Positions 1 through 9,253 of a stretch of DNA of 64,000 nucleotides are shown one piece after another; position 1 is the first letter of the stretch; each line of letters starts with the position of its first letter. A program made the translations under genes and the position numbers. The notes under the pieces were generated by a model. The model saw only the letters and a program-made list of their open reading frames with translations, did not search any database and had not been told where the DNA came from. The DNA comes from Pseudomonas alcaliphila JAB1 (GTDB lineage Bacteria > Pseudomonadota > Gammaproteobacteria > Pseudomonadales > Pseudomonadaceae): contig NZ_CP016162.1 in the NCBI RefSeq assembly GCF_001941865.1, positions 992,001 to 1,056,000 on the forward strand. The letters run 5' to 3'.

Positions 1-389
1 GCGAGTCGATCCGCGTCTTCCCGCTGTCGAACTGGACCGAGCTGGACATCTGGCAATACATCTACCTGGAGCAGATCCCGATCGTGCCGCTGTACTTCGC
101 TGCCGAGCGCGAAGTGATCGAGAAGAACGGCACGCTGATCATGATCGACGACGAGCGCATCCTCGAGCACCTGTCCGATGAAGAGAAGGCGCGCATCACC
201 AAGAAGATGGTGCGTTTCCGTACCCTCGGCTGCTACCCGCTGACCGGCGCGGTGGAGTCCACGGCGCTGACCCTGCCTGAAATCATCCAGGAGATGCTCC
301 TGACCCGTACTTCCGAGCGCCAGGGCCGCGTGATCGATCACGATGCCGCCGGGTCGATGGAAGAAAAGAAACGTCAGGGCTATTTCTGA
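1..389 (+). CDS. cysD: Sulfate adenylyltransferase subunit 2 (3' part)
   Basis: The reading frame is open from the window edge to a TGA at 387–389, so only the C-terminal ~128 residues are present. The residues ([20 protein letters not shown], then IPIVPLYFA and a C-terminal RQGYF) match the end of CysD. This is the small catalytic subunit of ATP sulfurylase, which makes adenosine 5'-phosphosulfate from ATP and sulfate in the cytoplasm. cysNC follows after 12 bases, encoding the GTPase partner, so the two form an operon. The true start lies outside the window; the ATG-like codons inside are internal. Confidence 0.95.
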   Translation, partial: ESIRVFPLSNWTELDIWQYIYLEQIPIVPLYFAAEREVIEKNGTLIMIDDERILEHLSDEEKARITKKMVRFRTLGCYPLTGAVESTALTLPEIIQEMLLTRTSERQGRVIDHDAAGSMEEKKRQGYF

Positions 390-401
390 GGATCGCGCAC
401 C

Positions 402-2297
402 ATGAGTCACCAATCCGATTTGATCGGCCAGGACATTCTCGCTTACCTGGCCCAGCACGAGCGCAAGGAACTGCTGCGCTTTCTTACCTGCGGCAACGTC
501 GACGACGGCAAGAGCACCCTGATCGGCCGTCTGCTGCACGACTCCAAGATGATCTACGAGGATCACCTGGAAGCCATCACCAAGGATTCGAAGAAAGTCG
601 GCACCACCGGCGATGACATCGACCTGGCACTGCTGGTCGACGGCCTGCAGGCCGAGCGCGAGCAGGGCATCACCATCGATGTGGCCTACCGCTATTTCTC
701 CACCGCCAAGCGTAAGTTCATCATCGCCGACACCCCCGGCCATGAGCAGTACACGCGCAACATGGCCACCGGCGCTTCGACCTGCGACCTGGCGATCATC
801 CTGATCGATGCCCGCTACGGCGTGCAGACCCAGACCAAGCGCCATAGCTTCATCGCCTCCCTGTTGGGCATCAAGCACATCGTCGTCGCCGTCAACAAGA
901 TGGATCTGAAGGACTTCGATCAAGGTGTGTTCGAGCAGATCAAGGCCGACTACCTGGCCTTCGCCGAGAAGATCAACCTGCGTCCGACCACCCTCGAGTT
1001 CGTGCCGATGTCGGCGCTCAAGGGCGACAACGTGGTCAACAGGTCCGAGCGCTCGCCCTGGTACACCGGCCAGTCGCTGATGGAAATTCTCGAGACCGTC
1101 GAGGTCGCTGGCGACCGCAATTTCGATGACCTGCGCTTCCCGGTGCAGTACGTCAACCGTCCGAACCTGAACTTCCGCGGTTTCGCCGGCACCCTGGCCA
1201 GCGGCGTCGTGCGCAAGGGCGACGAGGTCATGGCGCTGCCTTCGGGCAAGACCAGCAAGGTCAAGTCCATCGTCACCTTCGAGGGCGAACTGGAACATGC
1301 CGGCCCGGGCCAGGCCATTACCCTGACCCTGGAAGACGAGATCGACGTGTCGCGCGGCGACATGCTGGTGCATGCCGACAACCGTCCGCAGGTCACCGAC
1401 AGCTTCGAGGCCATGCTGGTATGGATGGGCGAAGAGCCGATGCTGCCGGGCAAGAAGTACGACATCAAACGTGCGACCAGCTACGTGCCAGGCTCGATCC
1501 CGAGTATCGTGCATCGTGTCGACGTGAATACCCTGGAGCAGGGCGCGGCCAGCGAGTTGAGGCTCAACGAAATCGGCCGGGTCAAGGTGGCGCTGGATGC
1601 GCCGATCGCCCTGGATGGTTACGAGTACAACCGCACCACCGGCGCCTTTATCATCATCGATCGCCTGACCAACGGCACCGTCGGTGCCGGCATGATCATC
1701 GCCGACCCGGTCGCCCATGGCGGCGGTCAGCATGGCCGCCTGGCCCATGTGTCGACCGAGGAGCGTGCTTCGCGCTTCGGTCAGCAGCCGGCCACCGTGT
1801 TGTTCAGTGGTCTGTCTGGCGCGGGCAAGAGCACCCTGGCCTACGCCGTGGAGCGCAAGCTGTTCGACATGGGCCGTGCCGTGTACGTGCTTGATGGCCA
1901 GAACCTGCGCCATGACCTGAACAAGGGCCTGCCGCAGGATCGCGCCGGCCGCGCCGAGAACTGGCGCCGCGCCGCCCATGTGGCGCGTCAGTTCAACGAG
2001 GCCGGCATGATCGCCCTGGCCGCCTTTGTCGCTCCGGATGCCGAAGGTCGCGAGCAGGCCAAGGCGCTGATCGGTGCCGAACGCCTGGTTACCGTCTACG
2101 TCCAGGCCTCGCCGCAGATCTGCCGCGAGCGTGACCCGCAGGGGCTGTACGCCGCCGGTGGTGACAATATCCCGGGCGAAGGCTTCCCCTACGACGTGCC
2201 GCTGGATGCCGATCTGGTGATCGACACCCAGACGCAGTCGGTCGAGGAGGGGGTCAAGGCGGTGCTGGATCTGCTGCGTAACCGCGGCGCGATCTGA
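402..2297 (+). CDS. cysNC: Bifunctional sulfate adenylyltransferase subunit 1 / adenylylsulfate kinase CysNC
   Basis: This 631-residue fusion carries an elongation-factor-like GTPase (CysN) at the N-terminus and APS kinase (CysC) at the C-terminus. The GTPase P-loop GNVDDGKS is at residues 31–38, with DTPGHEQY and NKMD further on. The second P-loop, GLSGAGKS, is at about 470–477 and starts the kinase domain. The protein couples GTP hydrolysis to APS synthesis with CysD, then phosphorylates APS to PAPS for cysteine synthesis. The fused form is usual in Pseudomonas, whereas enterics have separate genes. An intrinsic terminator follows directly. Confidence 0.97.
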   Translation: MSHQSDLIGQDILAYLAQHERKELLRFLTCGNVDDGKSTLIGRLLHDSKMIYEDHLEAITKDSKKVGTTGDDIDLALLVDGLQAEREQGITIDVAYRYFSTAKRKFIIADTPGHEQYTRNMATGASTCDLAIILIDARYGVQTQTKRHSFIASLLGIKHIVVAVNKMDLKDFDQGVFEQIKADYLAFAEKINLRPTTLEFVPMSALKGDNVVNRSERSPWYTGQSLMEILETVEVAGDRNFDDLRFPVQYVNRPNLNFRGFAGTLASGVVRKGDEVMALPSGKTSKVKSIVTFEGELEHAGPGQAITLTLEDEIDVSRGDMLVHADNRPQVTDSFEAMLVWMGEEPMLPGKKYDIKRATSYVPGSIPSIVHRVDVNTLEQGAASELRLNEIGRVKVALDAPIALDGYEYNRTTGAFIIIDRLTNGTVGAGMIIADPVAHGGGQHGRLAHVSTEERASRFGQQPATVLFSGLSGAGKSTLAYAVERKLFDMGRAVYVLDGQNLRHDLNKGLPQDRAGRAENWRRAAHVARQFNEAGMIALAAFVAPDAEGREQAKALIGAERLVTVYVQASPQICRERDPQGLYAAGGDNIPGEGFPYDVPLDADLVIDTQTQSVEEGVKAVLDLLRNRGAI

Positions 2298-2316
2298 CGT
2301 TCTTGCGCTGAACGAG

Positions 2317-2345
2317 AAGCCCTGCAGTGATGCGGGGCTTTTTCA
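2317..2345 (+). terminator. Rho-independent terminator of cysDNC
   Basis: A short GC-rich hairpin (AAGCCCTGCA / TGCGGGGCTT) is followed by a run of T, 20 bases after the cysNC stop codon. Confidence 0.8.
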
Positions 2346-2417
2346 TTCCCGGCTACGCGCGGAGCCGACGATCTTTACCTAATAAAAAGGTTCTTCGCAT
2401 TTCCGCGAGGAGGATAC

Positions 2418-3115
2418 GCTTGACACCGGGCTGGCAATTACGTGTGAGCTTTCGATGACTTGGCACTCTCCATTCACACACCGCCTGGCCTGATGGGTTT
2501 CGCCCCTTACGGGCGAGTCACTTTCTCTTGCTTGCCCAAGAGAAAGTAACCAAAGAGAAGGGCACCCCGACATCCGGCCCCGGCTGCGCCGGGGTTCCCT
2601 CGTTCCATCACCACTCCAGGGGCCCGCCACGAAGGGCCATCCCTGGCCCATCGTGGCTCTCGCGACATCCATGTCGCTCAACCCCTTACGTGGCGATTCC
2701 ACTCGGCCTCCTGGAGGGGACTTGGGCGTCGCCTGCGTGATCGGTGCCTAAAAGCAAAAACAGACACCGTCGAGCTTGAGCCTGAGGAAATCTTTGCAAG
2801 CTCGCGACCTGGCCCCCTTCAGGAGGCCGAGTGGAGGTGCTGCGTAGGGGAGCGAGCCGCATGGATGCGGCGAGAGGCTTAATGGGCCAGGGATGGCCCA
2901 TGTAAGCCGGCCCCCGGAGCGGCGCCGGAACGAGGGAAGTTTCGCGCAGCGAAACCCGGATGTCGGGGTGCCCTTCTTTGGCACACCTTTCTTGGGCAAG
3001 CAAGAAAGGTGTGGCGCCCGGAAGGGGCGCAACCCAAACGTTCAGGCGACGCGGTAATGGATAGTGCTAGGTCAGTAAGTGATACGCACACAAACTTGCC
3101 AGTCCGGTGTGTCAA
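2418..3115. repeat. Long imperfect inverted repeat between convergent genes
   Basis: Nearly the whole gap between cysNC and zapG is one imperfect palindrome. The left arm is about 2418–2720, the right arm about 2811–3115, with a centre of about 90 bases. Matching blocks in opposite orientation include TTGCTTGCCCAAGA, AGGGCACCCCGACATCC, GGGCCATCCCTGGCCCAT and CACTCGGCCTCCTG. Each arm also contains small hairpins. The six-frame peptides from the two arms resemble each other (for example KGTPTSG…PSF…AIPGP), which confirms the arms are homologous. Such peptides are often annotated as hypothetical proteins, but I see no sign that they are translated. I see no gene in this stretch. Confidence 0.85.
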
Positions 3116-3148
3116 CCCGCACTTTCTCCAAACTATGCGAAGAACCAT

Positions 3149-3175
3149 AAAAAAGCCCCGCAATCGCGGGGCTCG
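3149..3175 (-). terminator. Terminator of zapG
   Basis: Read on the minus strand, AGCCCCGCGATTGCGGGGCT is followed by TTTTTTATG. It sits about 20 bases beyond the zapG stop. Confidence 0.8.
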
Positions 3176-3193
3176 GTATTTCTGGCTGGCGGG

Positions 3194-3625
3194 TTACTTC
3201 TTCAGTCCGTAGCTCTCGTCGAGCATGCCGGGGCCGTCGCTTTTCGGCGCGTAGTCCTTGGGCATCTCGTGGTTCTTCGGCGGAGTCAGGCGCTCGCGCT
3301 TTTCGCCGGCTTCTGTGCTGTTCAGGGTGGCTAGCAGGCGCTGACGGGTCAGCTCATCCAGGGCCAGGCGGTTGGCACCGTCGGACAGGTGCTCCTGCAC
3401 GTCCTGGTAGCTCTGGGTGAGTTTCTTCACCAGGCTGGCGGTGGTGTTGAAGTGGGTCACCACTTCGTTCTGGTAGGCCTCGAAGCGTGCCTGCATTTCA
3501 TCCATCTGCCGCTGCGTACGGCCCGGTGCAGCATTGGGGGCCAGGCGGGCGAGCAGAAAGCCCACGGCGATGCCGACCACCAGGGTCAGGGCGGGTATCA
3601 ACCAGGCTGTAACGGTCTGTTCCAC
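3194..3625 (-). CDS. zapG: Z-ring associated protein ZapG (YhcB/DUF1043 family)
   Basis: This 143-residue protein has one N-terminal membrane helix (about residues 7–26, rich in L/V/G). A coiled-coil-prone segment follows (QMDEMQARFEAYQNEVVTHF and on), and then a charged, proline-containing tail. This is the layout of the YhcB/DUF1043 family, inner-membrane proteins that link division and envelope growth in enterics. It lies convergent to cysNC and divergent from the hydrolase gene at 3744. The family assignment is confident; the cellular role in this organism is inferred from E. coli. Confidence 0.85.
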   Translation of the reverse strand: MEQTVTAWLIPALTLVVGIAVGFLLARLAPNAAPGRTQRQMDEMQARFEAYQNEVVTHFNTTASLVKKLTQSYQDVQEHLSDGANRLALDELTRQRLLATLNSTEAGEKRERLTPPKNHEMPKDYAPKSDGPGMLDESYGLKK

Positions 3626-3743
3626 GAGTCCTTCCTCTCAAAACGGCTTTGCTTTACGTTAGCGGCTCGAACCTGCGCTGTATACGTTTACCTCGCAGGC
3701 AGTTTGCTAGACGAGTCGACCCGTTGCGGGGTCACGGAGTTCA

Positions 3744-4376
3744 GTGTTGCTCAGTCGCGAAACCCCTCTTTTCATTCAAGGCCCGGTGGGTCAACTCGAA
3801 GCCCTTCTGCTGGAAGTAGCGGACGCCCGAGGCGTCGCGCTGGTCTGTCATCCCAACCCGGTACAGGGCGGCACCATGCTCAACAAGGTGGTGAGCACCT
3901 TGCAGCGCACCGCGCGTGACTGTGGTTATCACACATTGCGTTTCAATTATCGCGGTGTTGGCGCCAGTGCCGGCAGCCACGATATGGGTACCGGCGAGGT
4001 GGACGACGCCGAAGCGGTGGCCGCTTGGCTCAACGAGGAGTACCCGAATCTGCCCATCACCTTGCTCGGCTTTTCTTTCGGTGGTTTCGTCGCTGCTGCG
4101 CTGGGTGCGCGCTTGGAAGCGCAGGGCCAGGTGCCGAGCAAGCTGTTTATGGTGGCGCCGGCGGTGCATCGCCTGACCGCCGAGACGCCGCCGGCCAGCC
4201 AGTGCCCGCTGGTGGTGATCCAGCCCGATGCCGACGAAGTGGTTGAGCCACAGGCCGTATATGACTGGTCGGCCAATCTCGGGCGTGCCCATGAGCTGCT
4301 GAAAGTGGCAGAATGCGGTCACTTTTTTCACGGCAAGCTGACGGATCTGAAGGATCTGCTGTTGCCTCGCCTGTAA
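3744..4376 (+). CDS. Alpha/beta hydrolase
   Basis: The GTG start is preceded by GGAG at 3735–3738. The 210-residue product is a compact alpha/beta hydrolase with HPNPVQGGTM near residue 36, the nucleophile elbow GFSFGG at 109–114 (Ser111), an Asp in the DADEVVEP segment, and a His in ECGHFFHG. This is the Ser/Asp/His triad of the YfhR/DUF-type hydrolases. It resembles a widespread proteobacterial family often found beside trpS and zapE in pseudomonads. The substrate is unknown. trpS starts 28 bases downstream on the same strand. Confidence 0.85.
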   Translation: MLLSRETPLFIQGPVGQLEALLLEVADARGVALVCHPNPVQGGTMLNKVVSTLQRTARDCGYHTLRFNYRGVGASAGSHDMGTGEVDDAEAVAAWLNEEYPNLPITLLGFSFGGFVAAALGARLEAQGQVPSKLFMVAPAVHRLTAETPPASQCPLVVIQPDADEVVEPQAVYDWSANLGRAHELLKVAECGHFFHGKLTDLKDLLLPRL

Positions 4377-4404
4377 GCCTTTCAGCCATTTCTAAGCGAA
4401 CGTC

Positions 4405-5751
4405 ATGACCACCCGTATCCTTACCGGTATCACCACCACCGGCACACCGCACCTGGGTAACTACGCTGGCGCCATCCGCCCGGCCATCGTTGCCAGTCGC
4501 GACCCGCAGATGGACTCCTTCTACTTCCTCGCCGACTACCACGCGCTGATCAAGTGCGATGATCCGGCGCGCATCCAGCGCTCGCGCCTGGAAATCGCAG
4601 CCACCTGGCTGGCGCTGGGCCTGGATACCGACAAGGCGACCTTCTACCGCCAGTCCGACATCCCCGAGATTCCCGAGCTGTGCTGGCTGCTCACCTGCGT
4701 CGCCGGCAAGGGCCTGCTCAACCGTGCCCACGCCTACAAGGCGTCGGTGGACAAGAACGTCGAACAGGGCGAAGACCCGGATGCCGGCGTGACCATGGGC
4801 CTGTTCAGCTATCCGGTGCTGATGGCGGCGGACATCCTCATGTTCAACGCGCAGAAGGTGCCGGTCGGTCGTGACCAGATCCAGCACGTGGAGATGGCCC
4901 GCGATATCGGTCAGCGCTTCAACCATCTGTTCGGCAAGGGCAAGGATCTGTTCGTCCTGCCCGAGGTGGTGATCGAGGAAGAGGTGGCTACGCTGCCCGG
5001 CCTCGACGGGCGCAAGATGAGCAAGAGCTATGACAACACCATCCCGCTGTTCGGCACTGCCAAGCAGCTCAAGGAGGCCGTGGCGCGCATCGTCACCGAC
5101 TCCAGGCTGCCGGGTGAGCCCAAGGATGCCGAGGGTTCGCACCTGTTCACCCTGTACCAGGCCTTCGCCAGCCACGCGCAGCAGGCCGAGTTCCGTGCCG
5201 AGCTGGAAGGTGGCCTGGCCTGGGGCGAGGCGAAGAACCGTCTGTACCAGCTGCTCGAAGACACCCTGGGCGAGGCGCGCGAGCGCTACAACGCGCTGAT
5301 CGCTCGGCCGGCCGATCTGGAGGACATTCTCCTCGCTGGTGCAGCCAAGGCACGCAAGATCGCCACGCCGTTCCTCGGCGAGTTGCGCGAGGCCGTGGGC
5401 CTGCGCTCGTTCCGTGAACAGGTGCAAGTCGCTGCTGGCGAGAAGAAGAAAGCCGCCAAGAGCGCACGCTTCGTCAGCTTCCGCGATGAAGACGGCAGCT
5501 TCCGCTTCCGTCTGCTCGATGCCGATGGCGAGCAACTGCTGCTGTCGAAATCCTTCGCCGATGGCAAGTCGGCCGGCATGATCAACAAGCGCCTGCAATC
5601 CGGCGAGCCGCTGGATGTGCGCGCCGAAGGCCAGGTGTTCTCGGTCTGGGTCGACGGTGAAAGCGTGGCGAGCAGCCCAGAGTTCGCCGATGGCCTGGCG
5701 CTGGAAGATGCCATCGCCCGTCTGCGTGAGGCGTTGGCGCCGCAGGAATGA
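4405..5751 (+). CDS. trpS: Tryptophanyl-tRNA synthetase
   Basis: This class I aminoacyl-tRNA synthetase charges tRNA-Trp. The HIGH-type signature appears as HLGN at residues 16–19 and the second signature KMSKS at 204–208. At 448 residues it is longer than the ~335-residue E. coli enzyme. The extra ~110 residues at the C-terminus (after about 335) contain [20 protein letters not shown] and form the extra domain typical of the long pseudomonad TrpS. The gene is followed by a GTAG-type palindrome and a terminator. Confidence 0.96.
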   Translation: MTTRILTGITTTGTPHLGNYAGAIRPAIVASRDPQMDSFYFLADYHALIKCDDPARIQRSRLEIAATWLALGLDTDKATFYRQSDIPEIPELCWLLTCVAGKGLLNRAHAYKASVDKNVEQGEDPDAGVTMGLFSYPVLMAADILMFNAQKVPVGRDQIQHVEMARDIGQRFNHLFGKGKDLFVLPEVVIEEEVATLPGLDGRKMSKSYDNTIPLFGTAKQLKEAVARIVTDSRLPGEPKDAEGSHLFTLYQAFASHAQQAEFRAELEGGLAWGEAKNRLYQLLEDTLGEARERYNALIARPADLEDILLAGAAKARKIATPFLGELREAVGLRSFREQVQVAAGEKKKAAKSARFVSFRDEDGSFRFRLLDADGEQLLLSKSFADGKSAGMINKRLQSGEPLDVRAEGQVFSVWVDGESVASSPEFADGLALEDAIARLREALAPQE

Positions 5752-5752
5752 A

Positions 5753-5813
5753 GTAGCCCGGATGCAATCCGGGGCGAGCATCGCCAGTATCCCCCGGATT
5801 GCATCCGGGCTAC
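5753..5813. repeat. REP-like palindrome (GTAGCCCGGATGCAATCCGG type)
   Basis: GTAGCCCGGATGCAATCCGG at 5753 is repeated inverted as CCGGATTGCATCCGGGCTAC ending at 5813, with about 20 bases between. It begins one base after the trpS stop codon. The GTAG/CTAC ends are typical of pseudomonad repetitive extragenic palindromes. Confidence 0.8.
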
Positions 5814-5831
5814 GGCCATGATTGCCAATCA

Positions 5832-5866
5832 ACGGGGGCGTCGCTAAAGTGACGCCCCCGTTTTTA
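5832..5866 (+). terminator. Rho-independent terminator of trpS
   Basis: ACGGGGGCGTC and GACGCCCCCGT form an 11-bp stem with a short loop, followed by TTTTTA. Confidence 0.85.
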
Positions 5867-5885
5867 CTTGCCCGGCTAACGAATC

Positions 5886-6980
5886 ATGACCCCCTTAGAG
5901 CGTTATCAGGCCGATCTCAAGCGGCCCGACTTCTTCCATGATGCGGCCCAGGAAAATGCCGTCCGCCATCTGCAGCGTCTGTACGACGATCTGATCGCGC
6001 GTGAGCAGGGCAAATCCGGGCTGATGGGCAAGCTGTTCGGCAAGAAGCCGCAGGGGCCGGTCAAGGGCCTGTATTTCTGGGGTGGTGTCGGGCGCGGCAA
6101 GACCTACCTGGTCGACACCTTCTTCGATGCGCTGCCGTTCGAGCAGAAGATGCGCACCCACTTCCACCGCTTCATGAAGCGCGTGCACGAGGAAATGAAG
6201 ACCCTCAAGGGCGAGAAGAACCCGCTGACCATCATCGGCAAGCGCTTCGCCGACGAGGCGCGGGTGATCTGCTTCGATGAGTTCTTCGTCAGCGATATCA
6301 CCGATGCCATGATTCTCGCCACGCTGATGGAAGAGCTGTTCAAGAACGGTGTTTCTCTGGTGGCCACTTCCAACATCGTGCCGGACGGCCTGTACAAGGA
6401 CGGCCTGCAGCGCGCGCGCTTCCTGCCGGCCATCGCCCTGCTCAAGGAACACACCGATATCGTCAACGTCGACAGCGGCGTCGACTATCGCCTGCGCGCG
6501 CTGGAGCAGGCCGAGCTGTTCCATTTCCCGCTTGGCCAGGCAGCTGAAGACAGCCTGCGCAAGAGCTTCCAGAGCCTGCTGCCGGACTGCACGCACATGG
6601 TGGAGAACGAGGCGCTGATGATCGAGAACCGCGCGATTCACGCCGTGCGGGTGTGCGAGGACGTGGCCTGGTTCGAGTTCCGCGAGCTCTGCGACGGCCC
6701 GCGCAGCCAGAACGACTACATCGAGCTGGGCAAGATCTTCCATGCGGTGATCCTGGCCAATGTCGAGCAGATGAGCGTGGCCAAGGACGACATGGCGCGC
6801 CGCTTCATCAACCTGGTGGATGAGTTCTACGACCGTAACGTCAAGCTGATCATCTCTGCCGAGGTGGAGCTCAAGGACCTCTATACCGGCGGCCGCCTGA
6901 GCTTCGAGTTCCAGCGTACGTTGAGCCGTCTGCTGGAAATGCAGTCGCACGAGTTCCTTTCGCGCCCACACCGGCCCTGA
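5886..6980 (+). CDS. zapE: Cell division protein ZapE (AFG1-like ATPase)
   Basis: This 364-residue P-loop ATPase of the AFG1/ZapE family has Walker A GGVGRGKT at residues 66–73 and Walker B VICFDEFFV near 130. A family-typical GLYFWGGVG precedes the P-loop. In E. coli, ZapE associates with the Z-ring during constriction and is needed under low oxygen or high temperature. The gene starts 20 bases after the trpS terminator, so it probably has its own promoter. It is convergent with the TRAP permease gene. Confidence 0.93.
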   Translation: MTPLERYQADLKRPDFFHDAAQENAVRHLQRLYDDLIAREQGKSGLMGKLFGKKPQGPVKGLYFWGGVGRGKTYLVDTFFDALPFEQKMRTHFHRFMKRVHEEMKTLKGEKNPLTIIGKRFADEARVICFDEFFVSDITDAMILATLMEELFKNGVSLVATSNIVPDGLYKDGLQRARFLPAIALLKEHTDIVNVDSGVDYRLRALEQAELFHFPLGQAAEDSLRKSFQSLLPDCTHMVENEALMIENRAIHAVRVCEDVAWFEFRELCDGPRSQNDYIELGKIFHAVILANVEQMSVAKDDMARRFINLVDEFYDRNVKLIISAEVELKDLYTGGRLSFEFQRTLSRLLEMQSHEFLSRPHRP

Positions 6981-6987
6981 AAACCAG

Positions 6988-7011
6988 CGCCCGCCCTGTC
7001 CGGGGTGGGCG
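6988..7011. terminator. Possible hairpin between convergent zapE and TRAP permease genes
   Basis: CGCCCGCCC and GGGTGGGCG can pair around a short loop, but there is no clear T-tract on either side. It may end transcription from either direction. Confidence 0.35.
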
Positions 7012-7019
7012 TTGCGTGA

Positions 7020-9197
7020 TCACTGTGGCAGCCAGCTACGCCATAGCTCCAGCGTCTGCGCTCCGTGCTCGACGATCAGTTCACCGCCATAGGTGACGAT
7101 CAGCAGCGCCACGATCATCACCGTCATCGGCAGGATCCAGCGCTCATAGCGGTAGTAGAAACCCTTGTCGCGCACCTCCTCGTTGGCGGCGGCGATTTCC
7201 GCCTCGCCCACCACCTGTCTGGCCAGCAGGTGGTTGAGCGCCACCGGCGGTGACAGGTAGGCCAGTTCCATGGCCGTCAGGGCGATCATCCAGAAATGCA
7301 CCGGGTGAATGCCGTTGGCATAGGCGATCGGCGCAATGGTGGCCGATACCAGGATCACCACGCCAAAGGCGTCCATCACCATGCCGATCAGGAACAGCAC
7401 CACCATCAAGGCGGTCAGTGCCAGCCAGATGCTCTGGAAGTCCTGCGGGATCAGCTCCATGAGGCCGGAACGTTCGATCACCCCGCCAGTGGATACCGAC
7501 AAGGCCATCAGCAGGGTCAGTGCACCGATATGGCCGACGGTGTCGTAAGTGGCGGCGCCCACGGCCTGGGTGAAGTTGCGCTGGCTGTTGCCCTGATCGT
7601 TCTCGAGGGGGCGGGCGCTTGGAGCTTCCACCAGTGATTCGCCGCGCAGCTTGTCGAAGATCAATACCACCAGCAGGATGACCGGCAGCATCACCGGTGC
7701 CGTGAACTCGTTCAGGCGGGTGTCGAGCAGGTAGCTGTAGACCCAGACCACCACGATGGCGATGAGAATGTAGGGGGCCACCGGCACCACAGCGCGGGCC
7801 ATGGCGGGTATGGCATCACGTGGGTGGGCGATGTTGATTGGCTGCTGGCGCAGCACCTGCGAGGCGATGAAGAACAGCGACGAGGTCAGGACGAAAACGG
7901 CGATCCCCCAGTTGTACAGTTCGGCCGTGGTCACCTGCTTGTTCAGTGCGGCGACCACCACGATCAGCAGGCAGGGGCGCAGTACCACACCGAGCGAGCC
8001 GGACATCGCCGAGACGGCCAGGGCGAATTGGCGGCGCCCCCCGGAAAGCAGCACTTCGCGGTAGATGATGGCCCCGGCGGCGATGACGAAGATGCCCGAG
8101 GCGCCCGTGTAGGCGGTCGGCACGGCGGCGCCGATCAGCAGGATCCAGGTCAGCAGCTCCGGCGACAGGCGCCAGGGGCGAACCAGATCGAGGAAACGGT
8201 CGACCACGTTGGTCTGCTTGAGCAGCATGCCGGCCCAGATGAACAGGGCCAGGTTGAGGAAGATGCCCGACAGCTCGACGAGCTGGCCCAGGTAGATGGC
8301 GATGCCGCCATAGTGACCCTGCAGCGAGAACGAGGTGAAGGAGCTGATCGCCATGATGGCGTAGAGCGGTGTGGAGAGCAGTGCCAACCCCAGGTTGCCG
8401 CCAGGTTCGGCGTCTGCCGGTGGTTTCACCAGGTGGTAGGTGCTGATCAGGCACAGACAGCTGAACAGCGCGATCCACAAGCCATTGAGATAGGGCCTGC
8501 TCAGTGGCAGGTCGGCGTTGAGCAGGGTATGCAGGTAATGGCTGCAGGAAAACACCAGCAAGGCGTTGGCGATGAGCATGCCGGTAGCCGAGACGCGATG
8601 ATCGAGGCGGGTCTTGGCGGGGCGCAGCGAGATGTGATGACGGCGCAGGGTGGTGGTGACACCGGCGATGCTTATGAGCAGCAGCAGGAGCAGGGCGCGG
8701 TTGTCGGTGCCGAAGCGGAAGATGCCGAAGAACGAGGTCTCCAGGCTGCGGAACAGTTTCAGTTCAGGCGTCATGTGCGCGACGACGGCCGCGTACAGCG
8801 TATGCTGCTGCGCGCAGAGTTGAGCGGCACGTTCCAGGGCGCTGCGCTGCGCTTGCGGATCGACCTCGGTAGCATCGAACAGGTCGTCGATATCGCTGCT
8901 GGCCTGGGCCGGTTGCCTGGCCAGCACAGCATCGATGTCGGGGGTGGGGTCGCAGGTCGGGGTCACCGGGTCGGCGCGCAGCATGAAGTACTGCACGCCG
9001 GCCGCCGGATCACCGAACAGGCGCTCGCCCATGCGCAGAAGTTGGCCATGGAGCATTTCTCCGGTGCCGATGACCAGGGTGAGGGTCAGCAGAAGGAAGA
9101 CCGGCAGGGTGGCAAGCCATCGACCAAACAGAGGGCGTTTGAACGTCTGGGCTGGTGCAGGCTGATCAGCGCTGGTCATGGTCGAGGCAATAGGCAT
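7020..9197 (-). CDS. TRAP transporter permease, fused DctQ–DctM type
   Basis: This large membrane protein (725 residues from the chosen ATG) has many hydrophobic segments throughout. Its C-terminal ~400 residues show the features of the TRAP large subunit (DctM), such as GASGIFVIAAGAIIYRE and FLIGMVMDAFGVVILVSA. The first ~330 residues hold a helix pair flanking a soluble loop and more helices, where the small subunit appears to be fused. TRAP permeases import organic solutes using an ion gradient and a periplasmic binding protein. That protein is encoded just upstream. The start could also be the ATG at 9179 (MTSADQPAPAQ); an upstream extension to 9275 would overlap the preceding gene. Confidence 0.85.
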   Translation of the reverse strand: MPIASTMTSADQPAPAQTFKRPLFGRWLATLPVFLLLTLTLVIGTGEMLHGQLLRMGERLFGDPAAGVQYFMLRADPVTPTCDPTPDIDAVLARQPAQASSDIDDLFDATEVDPQAQRSALERAAQLCAQQHTLYAAVVAHMTPELKLFRSLETSFFGIFRFGTDNRALLLLLLISIAGVTTTLRRHHISLRPAKTRLDHRVSATGMLIANALLVFSCSHYLHTLLNADLPLSRPYLNGLWIALFSCLCLISTYHLVKPPADAEPGGNLGLALLSTPLYAIMAISSFTSFSLQGHYGGIAIYLGQLVELSGIFLNLALFIWAGMLLKQTNVVDRFLDLVRPWRLSPELLTWILLIGAAVPTAYTGASGIFVIAAGAIIYREVLLSGGRRQFALAVSAMSGSLGVVLRPCLLIVVVAALNKQVTTAELYNWGIAVFVLTSSLFFIASQVLRQQPINIAHPRDAIPAMARAVVPVAPYILIAIVVVWVYSYLLDTRLNEFTAPVMLPVILLVVLIFDKLRGESLVEAPSARPLENDQGNSQRNFTQAVGAATYDTVGHIGALTLLMALSVSTGGVIERSGLMELIPQDFQSIWLALTALMVVLFLIGMVMDAFGVVILVSATIAPIAYANGIHPVHFWMIALTAMELAYLSPPVALNHLLARQVVGEAEIAAANEEVRDKGFYYRYERWILPMTVMIVALLIVTYGGELIVEHGAQTLELWRSWLPQ

Positions 9198-9223
9198 GGC
9201 AGGCTCTACGGTCAAGGCGGAGT

Positions 9224-9243
9224 ACGGGGCGTGCACGCCCCGT
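9224..9243. promoter_or_regulatory. Perfect 20-bp palindrome inside the TRAP operon
   Basis: ACGGGGCGTGCACGCCCCGT is fully self-complementary and lies between the stop of the solute-binding protein gene and the permease start. No T-tract follows it on the minus strand. It may be an mRNA-processing or stability hairpin that sets different levels of binding protein and permease. Confidence 0.5.
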
Positions 9244-9253
9244 TTCGTTATTG

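Noticed and set aside
2379..3334. Several small reading frames on both strands in the cysNC–zapG gap
   Set aside because: They lie within the inverted repeat, overlap each other, and have repeat-like composition. Their mutual similarity comes from the DNA arms, not from protein conservation.
4147..5832. 561-residue open frame antisense to trpS
   Set aside because: It is a high-GC shadow frame. The plus strand encodes a complete TrpS with both signatures.
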